Below, in pieces: positions 1 through 8,182 of a stretch of 14,432 nt of DNA. Under the pieces are notes generated by a model. That model was not told the DNA's origin. It saw only the letters and a program-made list of their open reading frames with translations, and ran no database searches. This stretch comes from Solirubrobacteraceae bacterium. Its GTDB lineage: Bacteria > Actinomycetota > Thermoleophilia > Solirubrobacterales > Solirubrobacteraceae. Location of the stretch: the NCBI GenBank assembly GCA_025935735.1, contig JAICUS010000090.1:1-14432 (forward strand), read 5' to 3'. The translations under genes were made by a program, and so were the position numbers. The number at the start of each line of letters is the position of its first letter. Position 1 is the stretch's first letter.

Positions 1-50
1 CGCCCGGGAACCGGATCGCGTGACCGACTCGGCACGGCGCCCGCGTTCAC
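1..50 (-). CDS. Partial gene downstream of rnr, cut by left edge
   Basis: A reading frame opens with GTG at 50-48 on the minus strand and stays open to the window edge, giving MNAGAVPSRSRDPVPG. The GTG shares bases with the rnr TGA stop (GTGA overlap), the same junction seen at ctpA/rnr and nadC/nadA, and 12 of its 16 third codon positions are G or C. It is therefore probably the next gene of the ftsE-ftsX-ctpA-rnr operon. Sixteen residues are too few to identify it. In many Gram-positives smpB lies near rnr or ftsX, so smpB is one positional guess, but no SmpB motif is visible. Confidence 0.4.
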   Translation of the reverse strand, partial: MNAGAVPSRSRDPVPG

Positions 51-1780
51 CGCGTGACGTGAGCGGAGGACAGTTCGACCGGCAACAGGTCCACCCGGCC
101 GTGCGGCGGGTCCACCTTCTCCACCTGCACCACGACCGGGTCGCCGAGCCGGATCTCCCCGCCCGACTCCGCGCCGATCAGCCGCGTGTCCAGCTCGTCG
201 AGCTGCCACCAGTCGCCGCGCAGCCGGCGCACGGGCAGCAGCCCCTCGTAGCCGTCGAACGCCACGAACGCGCCGGCGCCGATCACGCCCGTGACCTCGC
301 CGGCGAACTCCGCCTGCCGGCCGCCCTGGAACAGCTCGGTCTCCAGCAGGAACGCCCGGGCGACGTTGTCGGCGGTGCGCTCGATGGTCATGGCGTCGCG
401 CTCGCGCAGCGAGCACCACTCGCCGGCCGCCTGCAAATCCGAAACCCGCGGGTCCTCCCCCGCCCCGAGCGCCGACAGCAGGGCGCGGTGGCAGATGAGG
501 TCCGGGTAGCGGCGGATCGGCGAGGTGAAGTGGCAGTAGCGGGGCGAGCGCAGGCCGTAGTGGCCGACGTTGCGCGGCTGGTAGCGCGCCTGCTTGAGCG
601 ACCGCAGCACCAGCGACGTGAACGCCGGCCGTCCGCGCCCCCGCCGCCGCACCTCGGCGTCCACCAGCCGCGCCGCCGCGGACGCGACGTCGCCGGCCTG
701 CTGCGGGGTCATCGGGTCCGGGACCGGCGGCGTCGGGACGTCCAGCGCCGCCAGCTGCTCGACCAGCCGCTGGACCCGCGGCGGGTCCGGCGGCTCGTGC
801 ACGCGAAACAGAGCAGGCAGACGACGCGACTCCAGCAGGGTCGCCACCGCCTCGTTGGCCGCGATCATCAGGTGCTCGATCAGCCGGTGCGACTCGGTGG
901 CCTCCGACGGCGCCGAGCCCGTCACGTGCCCGTCGCGGGAGAACGCGAACTCCGGCTCGGCGGACTCGACCGCCAGCGCGCCCCGCGCCTCGCGCGCCTC
1001 GCCCAACGCCGCCGCCACCGCCCGCGCGGCGGCCAGCGGCGCAGCCCACGGCTCCTCCGCCCGTTCGACGCCGTCGAACACCCGGTCGACGCGCGGGTAG
1101 TCGAGCCGCGCGTCCGAGCGGATCACGCTGCGGTGGAACGCCGTCCGCCGCACCCGCGCGCCGTCGAAGTCCAGCTCCACGGTCACCGCCAGCCGGTCGG
1201 CGCCCGGCACGAGCGAGCACGCGCGGTTGGACAGCGCCTCGGGCAGCATCGGCTCCACCAGCCCGGGCACGTAGACGGAGTTGGCGCGCCGGAACGCCTC
1301 GCGGTCGAGCGCGGACCCCGGCCGCACGTGCGCGGCCACGTCGGCGATGTGCACCCACACCCGGATCGCCCCGTCGTCCAGGCGCGAGGCCGAGATCGCG
1401 TCGTCGAAGTCCTTGGCCGACGGTGGGTCGATGGTGAACGTGGGCAACGCGCGGAAGTCCTTCCGCTCGGGCCCCGCCACGGTCTCCTCGGCCGCCACCC
1501 GCGCCTCGCGCTCGACCAGCGGGTCGAACCGCCGCCGCAGCCCGCGCTCGTGCATCAAGGCCTCGAGCACGTCGCGGGCCACGTCCGGCCGGCCGATCCG
1601 GCGCACGAGCCTGCCGTTGCCGCCGCGCGGGCCCGACGGGGCCACCAGGACCAGGTCGCCGACGCGGGCGTGGCGCGGCTTGTCCACGTTGATCCGGTGC
1701 CCGCGGGTGAAGAACGGCGACGCGGCATGGTGGCGCCCGTGCTTCTCCAGCACGGCGACCACGCCGCCCGCGGAGCTCAC
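47..1780 (-). CDS. rnr: RNase R / RNase II family 3'-5' exoribonuclease (short form)
   Basis: This is a processive 3'-5' exoribonuclease of the RNB family, cytoplasmic, for RNA turnover and quality control. The 577-residue protein has a short OB/cold-shock-like N-terminus (about 1-75), the RNB catalytic domain (about 110-450) and a C-terminal S1-like domain (about 490-570). The metal-binding acidic cluster is IDPPSAKDFDDA with D118, D124, D126 and D127, the same spacing as D201/D207/D209/D210 of E. coli RNase II. The family motifs LSNRACSLVPGADRLA and HFTSPIRRYPDL are present. At 577 residues it is well below E. coli RNase R (813): the N-terminal helix-turn-helix, one cold-shock domain and the Lys-rich C-terminal tail are missing. 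The GTG start at 1780 overlaps the ctpA TGA in GTGA, implying coupled translation. RNase R and RNase II cannot be separated firmly by eye; the HFTSPIRRYPDL region and S1 tail favour an R-type name. Confidence 0.9.
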   Translation of the reverse strand: MSSAGGVVAVLEKHGRHHAASPFFTRGHRINVDKPRHARVGDLVLVAPSGPRGGNGRLVRRIGRPDVARDVLEALMHERGLRRRFDPLVEREARVAAEETVAGPERKDFRALPTFTIDPPSAKDFDDAISASRLDDGAIRVWVHIADVAAHVRPGSALDREAFRRANSVYVPGLVEPMLPEALSNRACSLVPGADRLAVTVELDFDGARVRRTAFHRSVIRSDARLDYPRVDRVFDGVERAEEPWAAPLAAARAVAAALGEAREARGALAVESAEPEFAFSRDGHVTGSAPSEATESHRLIEHLMIAANEAVATLLESRRLPALFRVHEPPDPPRVQRLVEQLAALDVPTPPVPDPMTPQQAGDVASAAARLVDAEVRRRGRGRPAFTSLVLRSLKQARYQPRNVGHYGLRSPRYCHFTSPIRRYPDLICHRALLSALGAGEDPRVSDLQAAGEWCSLRERDAMTIERTADNVARAFLLETELFQGGRQAEFAGEVTGVIGAGAFVAFDGYEGLLPVRRLRGDWWQLDELDTRLIGAESGGEIRLGDPVVVQVEKVDPPHGRVDLLPVELSSAHVTR

Positions 1781-2952
1781 TTGCCCGCCGCGACGGCCTT
1801 CAACGCAGCCTGGAGCGCCTCGTCGGGCTTGGTCTTCGGGTTGTCGGACGCCTTGATGTCCGGCGTGATCCCCGCGCCCTTGCGCACGCCGCCGCCGCCC
1901 AGGTTGCGGCCGTTCGGGGTGAAGTACTCGCCCACGGTGATGTCCAGCGCGCCGCCGTTGGACAGCCGCTCGATCTCCTGGAAGACGCCCTTGCCGTAGG
2001 TGTGCGTGCCCACGACCACCGCCCGCTTGTGGTCCTGCAGCGCGCCGGTGACGATCTCCGACGCCGAGGCGGTGTGGTCGTCGACCAGCACCGCCACCGG
2101 GACCTTGGTGGAGATCGACCGGCCGGTGGCGTTGTAGACGTGCTCGGGCCGGCTGCGCCCGCGCGTGGACACGATCCGGCCGTCGGGGACGAAGATCGAG
2201 GCGATCTGGACGGCCTCGTCCAGCAGCCCGCCGCCGTTCTGGCGCAGGTCGAACACCACGCCCTTGGCGCCCTTGCGCAGCAGGTCCCGCACCGCCGTGT
2301 CGACCTCGCCGTGCGCTCCCGCCGTGAAGCCCGCCAGGTGCACCCAGGCGATCTCGGCGCCGTGGTAGCGCTTCAGCTTGGACTCGACGACCGGGATGTT
2401 GACCTCCTGGCGCTCCAGCGTCAGCTGGTGCAGGCGCCCGGCGGACTTGACGCCCAGGCGCACCGACGTCCCGGCCGGCCCCTTGATCAGGTTCGTCGAC
2501 TGGTCGGAGCTCTTGCCGGCCAGCGGCGTGCCGTTGACGCTGACGATCAGGTCGCCGGCGCGCAGGCCGCCGCGCGCCGCGGGCGAGTGGTCATAGACCT
2601 GCTCGATCCGCAGGCCCTGCTTGACCTGCGACACCGTCATCCCGACGCCCTGGAAGCGGCCCTCGGTGTCGGCCTCGAAGTCGTCGTAGTTGCGGGGCGA
2701 GAAGTAGTGCGAGAACGGGTCCTTCAGCGAGGCCACCGCCGCGCCGATCGACGTGTCCAGCAGCTGGTCGCGGTTGACCGGCTTGTAGTAGTCGCGATGG
2801 ATCTCGTCGACCGCCTCCTGGTAGAGACGGCCCTGCGTGTCGGCCACGAGCGTGTTGCGCGCGAAGCCCGGCAGGCGGTCCGGGTGCCCGCCCCAATAGA
2901 TCCCCGCGATCAGCGCGACCGGGACGAGCACGACGAGGAGCGAGCGGCGCAT
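1777..2952 (-). CDS. ctpA: Carboxy-terminal processing protease (S41, PDZ)
   Basis: This is a membrane-anchored, extracytoplasmic serine protease of the C-terminal processing peptidase family S41A. An N-terminal hydrophobic segment (about 4-20, after MRRS) acts as signal anchor. A PDZ domain spans about 100-180 (FQGVGMTV ... GLRAGDLIVSVNGTPL), and the protease domain follows to about 370. The catalytic Ser is S296 in HTASASEI and the Lys is K321 in TYGKG, 25 residues apart as in Tsp (S430/K455), with Q325 four residues after the Lys. At 391 residues it is a normal CtpA/CtpB length. It starts at ATG 2952, 31 nt after the ftsX stop, without an obvious Shine-Dalgarno sequence. Its place directly behind ftsEX matches Gram-positive ctpB neighbourhoods and suggests a role in envelope or division protein turnover; the substrate is unknown. 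Confidence 0.93.
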   Translation of the reverse strand: MRRSLLVVLVPVALIAGIYWGGHPDRLPGFARNTLVADTQGRLYQEAVDEIHRDYYKPVNRDQLLDTSIGAAVASLKDPFSHYFSPRNYDDFEADTEGRFQGVGMTVSQVKQGLRIEQVYDHSPAARGGLRAGDLIVSVNGTPLAGKSSDQSTNLIKGPAGTSVRLGVKSAGRLHQLTLERQEVNIPVVESKLKRYHGAEIAWVHLAGFTAGAHGEVDTAVRDLLRKGAKGVVFDLRQNGGGLLDEAVQIASIFVPDGRIVSTRGRSRPEHVYNATGRSISTKVPVAVLVDDHTASASEIVTGALQDHKRAVVVGTHTYGKGVFQEIERLSNGGALDITVGEYFTPNGRNLGGGGVRKGAGITPDIKASDNPKTKPDEALQAALKAVAAGK

Positions 2953-2983
2953 ACCGGGACCCCACGGTACCGCGCGCAGCCGG

Positions 2984-3873
2984 CTAGACGCGCAGGAAGC
3001 GGCGCAGCGACAGGCCCGAGCCGAGCGCCGACACGGTCACCGCGGCGCCGAGCAGGATGGCGATCAGCAGCCGGAAGTCGATCGTGTCCGGCGCGGCGAT
3101 CAGCGCGAAGTCCGCGGCCAGCGGGTCGACCACGGCGATCTTGACCACGGCCAGCAGCAGGATCGCCACGACGCCGCCCAGCGCGCCCACGATCACGCCC
3201 TCGAGCACGAACGGCCAGCGGATGAACCAGTCGGTGGCGCCGACCAGCTTCATCACCTCGACCTCGCGCCGGCGGGCGTAGAGCGACAGGCGGATGGTGT
3301 TGGCGATCAGCAGCATGCTGGCGATCCCCAGCAGGCCGGCCAGCAGCGCCATCGTCAGCTTCACCACCCGGGTCACGGAGAGGATCTTGTTCGTGTCCTC
3401 CTCGCGGTTGTGGACCTCGTCGATCGCGGGGTCCACGACGGTCCGCCCGCCGCCCGGCGCCGGCGGCGTCAGCGCGTCCTTCAGCGCCGCGATGTCCTCG
3501 GGTCGCTTCGGCGTGACCCGGAACGTGTCCGGCAGCGGGTTGGAGCCCAGCAGGTCGTAGGCCTTCGGGTTGCGCTTGCGCTCGGTCCGGTAGGCCTGCT
3601 GCTTGGAGACGTACCGGATGTCCTTGACCATCGGCTCGCTCTGCAGCAGCCGGCGCACGCGCTCGACGTCCGCGCGCTTGGCCGTCGTCTTGAGATAGAC
3701 GTCGGCGATCACCTTGCCGCGCACCTCGTTGGCCGCGCCGGTGGTGGCCTGCACGACCGGGATGAACACGCCCAGCACGAGCACGGTGACCAGCACCGTG
3801 GCCATGGCGGCGAACGACGGGATCGCGTTGCGCTTGAGCGCCCGCAGCGCCTCGCGCAGGAAGAAGACCGGCT

Positions 3874-3877
<4 letters not shown>
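2984..3877 (-). CDS. ftsX: Cell division protein FtsX, ABC-type permease subunit
   Basis: FtsX is the membrane subunit of the FtsEX complex, which transmits ATP hydrolysis by FtsE across the membrane to control peptidoglycan hydrolases at the septum or side wall. The 297-residue protein shows a cytoplasmic N-terminus, TM1 (about 22-44), an extracellular domain (about 45-170), and TM2 (about 173-195), TM3 (about 225-250) and TM4 (about 268-290). The family hallmark loop RREVEVMKLVGATDWFIRWP lies between TM2 and TM3. The start is TTG at 3877, overlapping the ftsE TGA as TTGA. A GGAG sits 9 nt upstream of that TTG and supports it. No EnvC-, NlpC/P60- or M23-type hydrolase lies between ftsX and ctpA, so the partner hydrolase must be encoded elsewhere. 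Confidence 0.93.
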
Positions 3878-4692
<815 letters not shown>

Positions 4693-4773
4693 GACGGACC
4701 GGGGAGGGTACGAGCCACCCTTCGCCGGGCGCGCAAGGTTCCCTGCAACGAGGCTTCAGTACGCTGGGCGGCC

Positions 4774-6021
4774 ATGGCGCGCATCGAGTCCTCCTCCCTG
4801 CCGAACGGCCTGCCACTGCACCGCGTCGAGCTCCCGACGCGCTCCACCACGGTGCTCGTCGCCTTCGACGCCGGCGCGCGGACCGAGCGGCCGGAGGAGA
4901 ACGGGATGGCCCATTTCCTGGAGCATCTCGTGTTCAAGGGCGGGCAGAAGTACGACGACTACCGCAAGGTCAACCAGACCGCGGAGACGATGGGCGCCGT
5001 GCTCAACGCCTACACGTCGCACGACCTGGTGGCGTTCCACATCACCTGCCGCGCCGAGGTGGCGCCGGAGGCGATCGACCTGCTGACCGACTTCGTGGGG
5101 CGCCCGAAGATCGACGCCGAGGAGCTCGACCGCGAGCGTGGCGTGGTGATCCAGGAGATCGCCCGCGCGCACGACCAGCCGTCGGTGGTGGCCGAGCACC
5201 TGATCGACCGCGCCGCGTTCGGCGAGCACCCGCTGGGGCGGCCGGTCCTGGGGCCCGCGGAGCACCTGCGGACGTTCTCGCGCGACGACGTGCTGACCTT
5301 CCGGCGGCGCCAGTGGGCGGGCGGGCGCGGCGGCGCGTTCCTGGTCGGCAACCTCGAGCACGTGCCCGACGACTCCGACCTGGCCGAGGCGTTCGGCCGC
5401 TTCCCGTCGATCTCGGCCAACGGCGCGTACGAGCCGGCGCCCGCGTTCTCGCCCCAGACGCTGGTCGAGGAACGCGACTCCAACCAGTCGCACCTGCGGA
5501 TGTCCTACCGGCCGGCAATCGAGGCGCGCGACGGCCGCGCGCGGGCGGCGCTGACCGTCTACGCGACGCTGCTGGGCGGCTCGATGGGCTCGCGGCTGTT
5601 CGACGAGATCCGCGAGCAGCGCGGCCTCGCCTACTCCGTCTACGCGCTCGACCACGCGTTCGCCGACGTGCCGATCCTCCAGCTCTCGGCGGGCCTGGAC
5701 TCGGCGAAGTGCGTGGAGGCGTTCACGCGCATGCGCGAGATCGTGGACGAGCTGCGCACCGACGGGCCCTCCGAGGAGGAGGTCGAGCGGGCGCGCGCGT
5801 ACGCCGCCGGGCGGCGCGTGCTGGCGTTCGAGAACACCAACGCGGTGGCCCGCCACGCGGCGGCCCAGACGGTGGTGTTCGGCCAGGACATCGACCCGGA
5901 TGCGGCGATCGCGGCGCTCGACGGCGTGACGTTCGACGAGGTCCGGGAGATCGCCGACGGCATCTCCGAGTCGCTGTCGGTGGCCTGCGTCGGCCCCCAC
6001 AGCCTCGACGAGTTCTCATAA
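4774..6021 (+). CDS. M16 family zinc metallopeptidase
   Basis: This is an insulinase/mitochondrial-processing-peptidase-like (M16B) zinc peptidase of 415 residues. The inverted zinc motif HFLEH is at 47-51, and the third ligand is E128 in GVVIQEIA, exactly the HxxEH-x76-E arrangement of the family. The C-terminal half carries the substrate-binding element REQRGLAYSVYA found in active M16 subunits. No signal peptide or membrane segment is visible, so it is probably cytoplasmic and may work as a homodimer or with a partner not seen here. I chose ATG 4774 because homology to the family begins directly there (LPNGLPLHRVELP); the frame is open much further upstream, but that part is antisense to ftsE. 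No Shine-Dalgarno is present; a TACGCT hexamer ends 8 nt before the ATG. The physiological substrate cannot be read from sequence. Confidence 0.92.
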   Translation: MARIESSSLPNGLPLHRVELPTRSTTVLVAFDAGARTERPEENGMAHFLEHLVFKGGQKYDDYRKVNQTAETMGAVLNAYTSHDLVAFHITCRAEVAPEAIDLLTDFVGRPKIDAEELDRERGVVIQEIARAHDQPSVVAEHLIDRAAFGEHPLGRPVLGPAEHLRTFSRDDVLTFRRRQWAGGRGGAFLVGNLEHVPDDSDLAEAFGRFPSISANGAYEPAPAFSPQTLVEERDSNQSHLRMSYRPAIEARDGRARAALTVYATLLGGSMGSRLFDEIREQRGLAYSVYALDHAFADVPILQLSAGLDSAKCVEAFTRMREIVDELRTDGPSEEEVERARAYAAGRRVLAFENTNAVARHAAAQTVVFGQDIDPDAAIAALDGVTFDEVREIADGISESLSVACVGPHSLDEFS

Positions 6022-6031
6022 CCGTGGGGTT

Positions 6032-6053
6032 GCCCGCCTTGTCGCGGGCGGGC
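6032..6053 (+). terminator. GC-rich inverted repeat after the M16 gene
   Basis: GCCCGCC (6032-6038) and GGCGGGC (6047-6053) form a 7-bp stem with an 8-nt loop, starting 10 nt after the peptidase stop. Flanking wobble pairs could lengthen it. There is no T-run, so it could be a weak or factor-assisted terminator or only a chance GC-rich hairpin. A possible -35 box of the next gene lies in its loop. Confidence 0.3.
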
Positions 6054-6067
6054 GGCTGGGCCACAAT
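6039..6067 (+). promoter_or_regulatory. Possible promoter for the NTase-like gene
   Basis: TTGTCG (6039-6044) and CACAAT (6062-6067) are separated by 17 nt, each matching the housekeeping sigma consensus at 4 of 6 bases. The predicted transcript would start near 6074-6075, essentially at the start of the next coding region. Match quality is modest and no experimental support is available. Confidence 0.3.
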
Positions 6068-6083
6068 TGAGTCGTTGACCCCA

Positions 6084-6434
6084 GTGGAGCTCAACCACCG
6101 CGAGCTCGAGCGCTACGTGCGCCGGGTCGCCGACCGGTGGCCGCTCGACCGCGCGATGCTGGGCGGCGCCCGCGTCGCCGACCTGCGCGGCGCCGGCCCC
6201 CAGCGTGAGCGCGGCCCGGAGTACGTGATCGTGCTGGTGTCCGAGCACTTCGACGGCGTGCCCTGGCTGGAGCGCGTCTACGTCGCCGGGACGCTGTGGG
6301 ACGCCTACGAGATGGGCGCGCCCGCGGACGTCCACGCCTACACCCGCGCGGAGTTCGAGCGCAAGCGCGAGAGCATGGCCGCCGTGCGGGCGGCCGCCGA
6401 GTGGGGGCTCGAGCTGCTCCCCGAGCCGGCCTAG
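6084..6434 (+). CDS. Small protein with degenerate nucleotidyltransferase-like fold
   Basis: I do not recognise this as a named gene. With GTG 6084 it is a 116-residue soluble protein. The pattern is helix (ELNHRELERYVRRVADRW), then a Gly-rich stretch LRGAGPQRERGPEYVIVLV (34-52), and later ADVHAYTRAEFERKRES (81-97). This resembles the layout of minimal nucleotidyltransferase domains (GSxxxG...SDxDLLVV ... vDvi.yt.eEFer). The catalytic signature is not intact: GS is replaced by GA, and the SDxD position reads PEYV, so both metal-binding Asp residues appear lost. It could be an inactive NTase-like binding protein; this is fold-level inference. Alternative in-frame starts are TTG 6075 and GTG 6024; the latter would put the start upstream of the possible promoter. 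It sits between the peptidase and the sigma factor on the same strand. Confidence 0.7.
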   Translation: MELNHRELERYVRRVADRWPLDRAMLGGARVADLRGAGPQRERGPEYVIVLVSEHFDGVPWLERVYVAGTLWDAYEMGAPADVHAYTRAEFERKRESMAAVRAAAEWGLELLPEPA

Positions 6435-6441
6435 CCGCCCC

Positions 6442-6461
6442 GCCGCGACCCTCGTCGCGGC
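6442..6461 (+). terminator. Perfect 8-bp hairpin after the NTase-like gene
   Basis: GCCGCGAC (6442-6449), loop CCTC, and GTCGCGGC (6454-6461) form a perfect 8-bp GC-rich stem with a 4-nt loop, beginning 7 nt after the TAG stop at 6432-6434. No T-tract follows (CCCATTGG). Position and compact geometry suggest a terminator separating this gene from the sigma factor gene; the missing U-tract keeps confidence moderate. Confidence 0.45.
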
Positions 6462-6522
6462 CCCATTGGACCTTGGTCGCATCGCTTGAACGGGCGCCGT
6501 CGCGCGCGCGTAACGCGGGCCG

Positions 6523-8169
6523 ATGGACGCGTGTCGCACTGACATGCCCCGCTTCTCGCCGTCCTCGGTTCTCCTGCGCACGCAGTCCGACGAGCGTCTG
6601 GTGGCACTGGCGCGGGACGGGCACGAGCGGGCCTTCGAGGCGATCGTGGAGCGCTACCGCGGGCCGCTGCTGCGCGGGGCGCGCCGGTATCTCCCGGAGG
6701 CGCGCGCCGAGGACGCACTGCAGCAGGCGTTCATCGCCGCCTGGACGGCCATCCGGCGCGGCGACGAGGTCCGCGAGCTGCGCGCCTGGCTGTACCGCAT
6801 CGTCCACAACACGGCGCTGAACCAGCTGCGGGTGTCGGGCTACGACTACGCCGAGCTCGAGGAGTCGCTGCGCGGGACCGAGGCGCCGCAGGAGGAGATG
6901 GAGCGGCGCACGGTGGTCCGGCAGACCTTGACCGGCCTGGCGGCGCTGCCCGAGCGCCAGCGCGAGGCGCTGCTGCTGCTGGCGATCGAAGGGCGCTCGC
7001 AGGACGAGGTGGCCCGCGAGCTGGGCATCTCCGAGGGCGCCGTCCGCCAGCTGGTCCACCGCGCCCGGATGACGCTGCGCGCCGCGGCCACGGCGGTCGT
7101 GCCGCTGCCGCTGGCCGAGTGGGCCGCCGCGGCGAACGCGGCGTCCGACGGCGTCAGCGCCTCGATGGCCGAGCGGATCGCCGAGCTGGTCGGCGGCGCG
7201 GGCGCGAGCGCGGTCTTCGCCAAGGCCGGCGCGGTGGCCGTGCTCGCCACGACCGCGGTGGCCGGCCCGGCGCTGGTGTCCTCGGTCGAGCACGCGCACC
7301 GGCCGGCGGCCCGCGCCCATCGGTCGGTGGCCGCGCCGGCGGTCGGTTCCGCCGCGGCGGCGCCCGCGGCGCGGCCGGCCGCGGCGCACGGCCAGACGCG
7401 GCGGGTCGTCGCGCGCGGCGACGACAACCGCGGTCGCGGCGGCGGTCACGGCGAGGGCTCCGGCCACCGCTCGGGCCACGGCGGCTCCGGCTCGTCCGGC
7501 GACGGGTCCGGCGGCGGCTCGGGCGCTTCGGGTTCCTCGGGCCGCGGTTCCGGCTCGCCGGGCGGCAGCGGCTCCGGCTCGCCGGGCGGGAGCGGCTCGG
7601 GCTCGTCCGGCGGCAGCGGCTCCGGCGGCTCGGGCTCCTCGGGCAGCGGCTCGAGCGCGGGCACCGGTACGTCCGGCAGCGGCTCCGGCTCGTCGAGCAC
7701 CTACGAGTCGTCGGGCTCGGACTCGGGCCACCAGTCCGGCCGCGACCACGACGGATCGGGCTCGGACGACTCCGGCTCCTCGGGCGGCTCCGACGACTCG
7801 ACCTCGTCCGGCGACTCCGGCAGCTCCGGCACCTCCGGCGGCGGCGGACCCGGCCCCAGCAGCGACTCGGGCTCCTCCGGGACGTCCGGCTCGGGCTCTT
7901 CGGGCTCCTCGGATGACTCGGGCTCCACCAGCGGCACGTCCGGCTCGGGCACGTCCGGCGGCTCGGACACCTCCGGGTCGGGCACGTCCGGCGACTCCGG
8001 CAGCTCCGGCTCCGGCAGCTCGGGCTCGTCCGGCACGTCCGGCTCGAGCGGCTCCGGGAGCTCCGGCACGTCGGGCTCGTCGGGGTCCGGCGGCTCGGGC
8101 GGCTCCGGCAGCTCCGGCGGCTCGGGCGACTCCGGCGGCGGGGGCGGCGACGACGCCCCCACCGGCTGA
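6523..8169 (+). CDS. ECF-type sigma factor with transmembrane helix and Ser/Gly-rich tail
   Basis: This sigma-70 family protein directs RNA polymerase to a regulon that cannot be deduced here. Region 2 lies at about 25-105 (ERAFEAIVERYRGPLLRGAR, AEDALQQAFIAAW, LRAWLYRIVHNTALNQLR). Region 4 lies at about 130-187 (LPERQREALLLLAIEGRSQ, LGISEGAVRQLVHRAR). After an Ala-rich linker there is one hydrophobic segment (about 235-255, preceded by K234), then an Ala/Pro/Arg-rich stretch and a tail (about 306-548) made almost entirely of Ser and Gly with Asp/Thr. The predicted topology is a cytoplasmic sigma domain with the tail outside the cell. At 548 residues it is about three times a normal ECF sigma (about 180-200). 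No separate anti-sigma gene lies next to it. Starts at ATG 6523 or 6544 are both possible. A weak TTGAAC (6486-6491) is present upstream; no Shine-Dalgarno is visible. Confidence 0.88.
   Translation: MDACRTDMPRFSPSSVLLRTQSDERLVALARDGHERAFEAIVERYRGPLLRGARRYLPEARAEDALQQAFIAAWTAIRRGDEVRELRAWLYRIVHNTALNQLRVSGYDYAELEESLRGTEAPQEEMERRTVVRQTLTGLAALPERQREALLLLAIEGRSQDEVARELGISEGAVRQLVHRARMTLRAAATAVVPLPLAEWAAAANAASDGVSASMAERIAELVGGAGASAVFAKAGAVAVLATTAVAGPALVSSVEHAHRPAARAHRSVAAPAVGSAAAAPAARPAAAHGQTRRVVARGDDNRGRGGGHGEGSGHRSGHGGSGSSGDGSGGGSGASGSSGRGSGSPGGSGSGSPGGSGSGSSGGSGSGGSGSSGSGSSAGTGTSGSGSGSSSTYESSGSDSGHQSGRDHDGSGSDDSGSSGGSDDSTSSGDSGSSGTSGGGGPGPSSDSGSSGTSGSGSSGSSDDSGSTSGTSGSGTSGGSDTSGSGTSGDSGSSGSGSSGSSGTSGSSGSGSSGTSGSSGSGGSGGSGSSGGSGDSGGGGGDDAPTG
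7438..8166 (+). repeat. Low-complexity Ser/Gly-coding region with short tandem repeats
   Basis: About 730 bp encode the Ser/Gly tail of the sigma factor. Short periods occur inside it: an 8-residue unit SPGGSGSG / SPGGSGSG / SSGGSGSG at 7555-7626, and an 11-residue unit SSGTSGSSGSG repeated twice at 8026-8091. Ser is written with a mixture of TCC, TCG and AGC codons, and repeat copies differ at synonymous positions. This suggests the composition is kept at protein level rather than being a young DNA microsatellite. The opposite strand reads as Pro/Glu-rich open frames, which are mirror images of this composition. Confidence 0.85.
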
Positions 8170-8182
8170 GCGGCGTCAGCCG
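8163..8182. terminator. Palindrome spanning both stop codons of the convergent pair
   Basis: CGGCTGA (8163-8169), loop GCGGCG, and TCAGCCG (8176-8182) form a perfect 7-bp inverted repeat. The TGA of the sigma factor gene (8167-8169) and the TGA of nadA (8178-8176 on the minus strand) lie symmetrically in the two arms. The genes are separated only by the 6-nt loop. It could serve as a shared bidirectional transcription terminator, although there is no T-tract on either side. Confidence 0.5.

Noticed and set aside
20..1999. Long open frame on the plus strand across rnr and ctpA
   Set aside because: It is antisense to two genes with complete catalytic motifs and has the Arg/Pro/Ala/His-rich composition typical of mirror frames in GC-rich DNA.
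4693..4773. Divergent promoters between ftsE and the M16 gene
   Set aside because: Apart from a TACGCT hexamer on the plus strand and a TACCCT on the minus strand, no -35/-10 pair with good spacing could be found, so no promoter feature is listed.
7446..8162. Two Pro/Glu-rich minus-strand frames (PEPEPLPP-like)
   Set aside because: They are the reverse-complement reading of Ser/Gly codons. The sigma factor frame continues through the region from a clear sigma domain, so a separate PE-rich protein is not supported.
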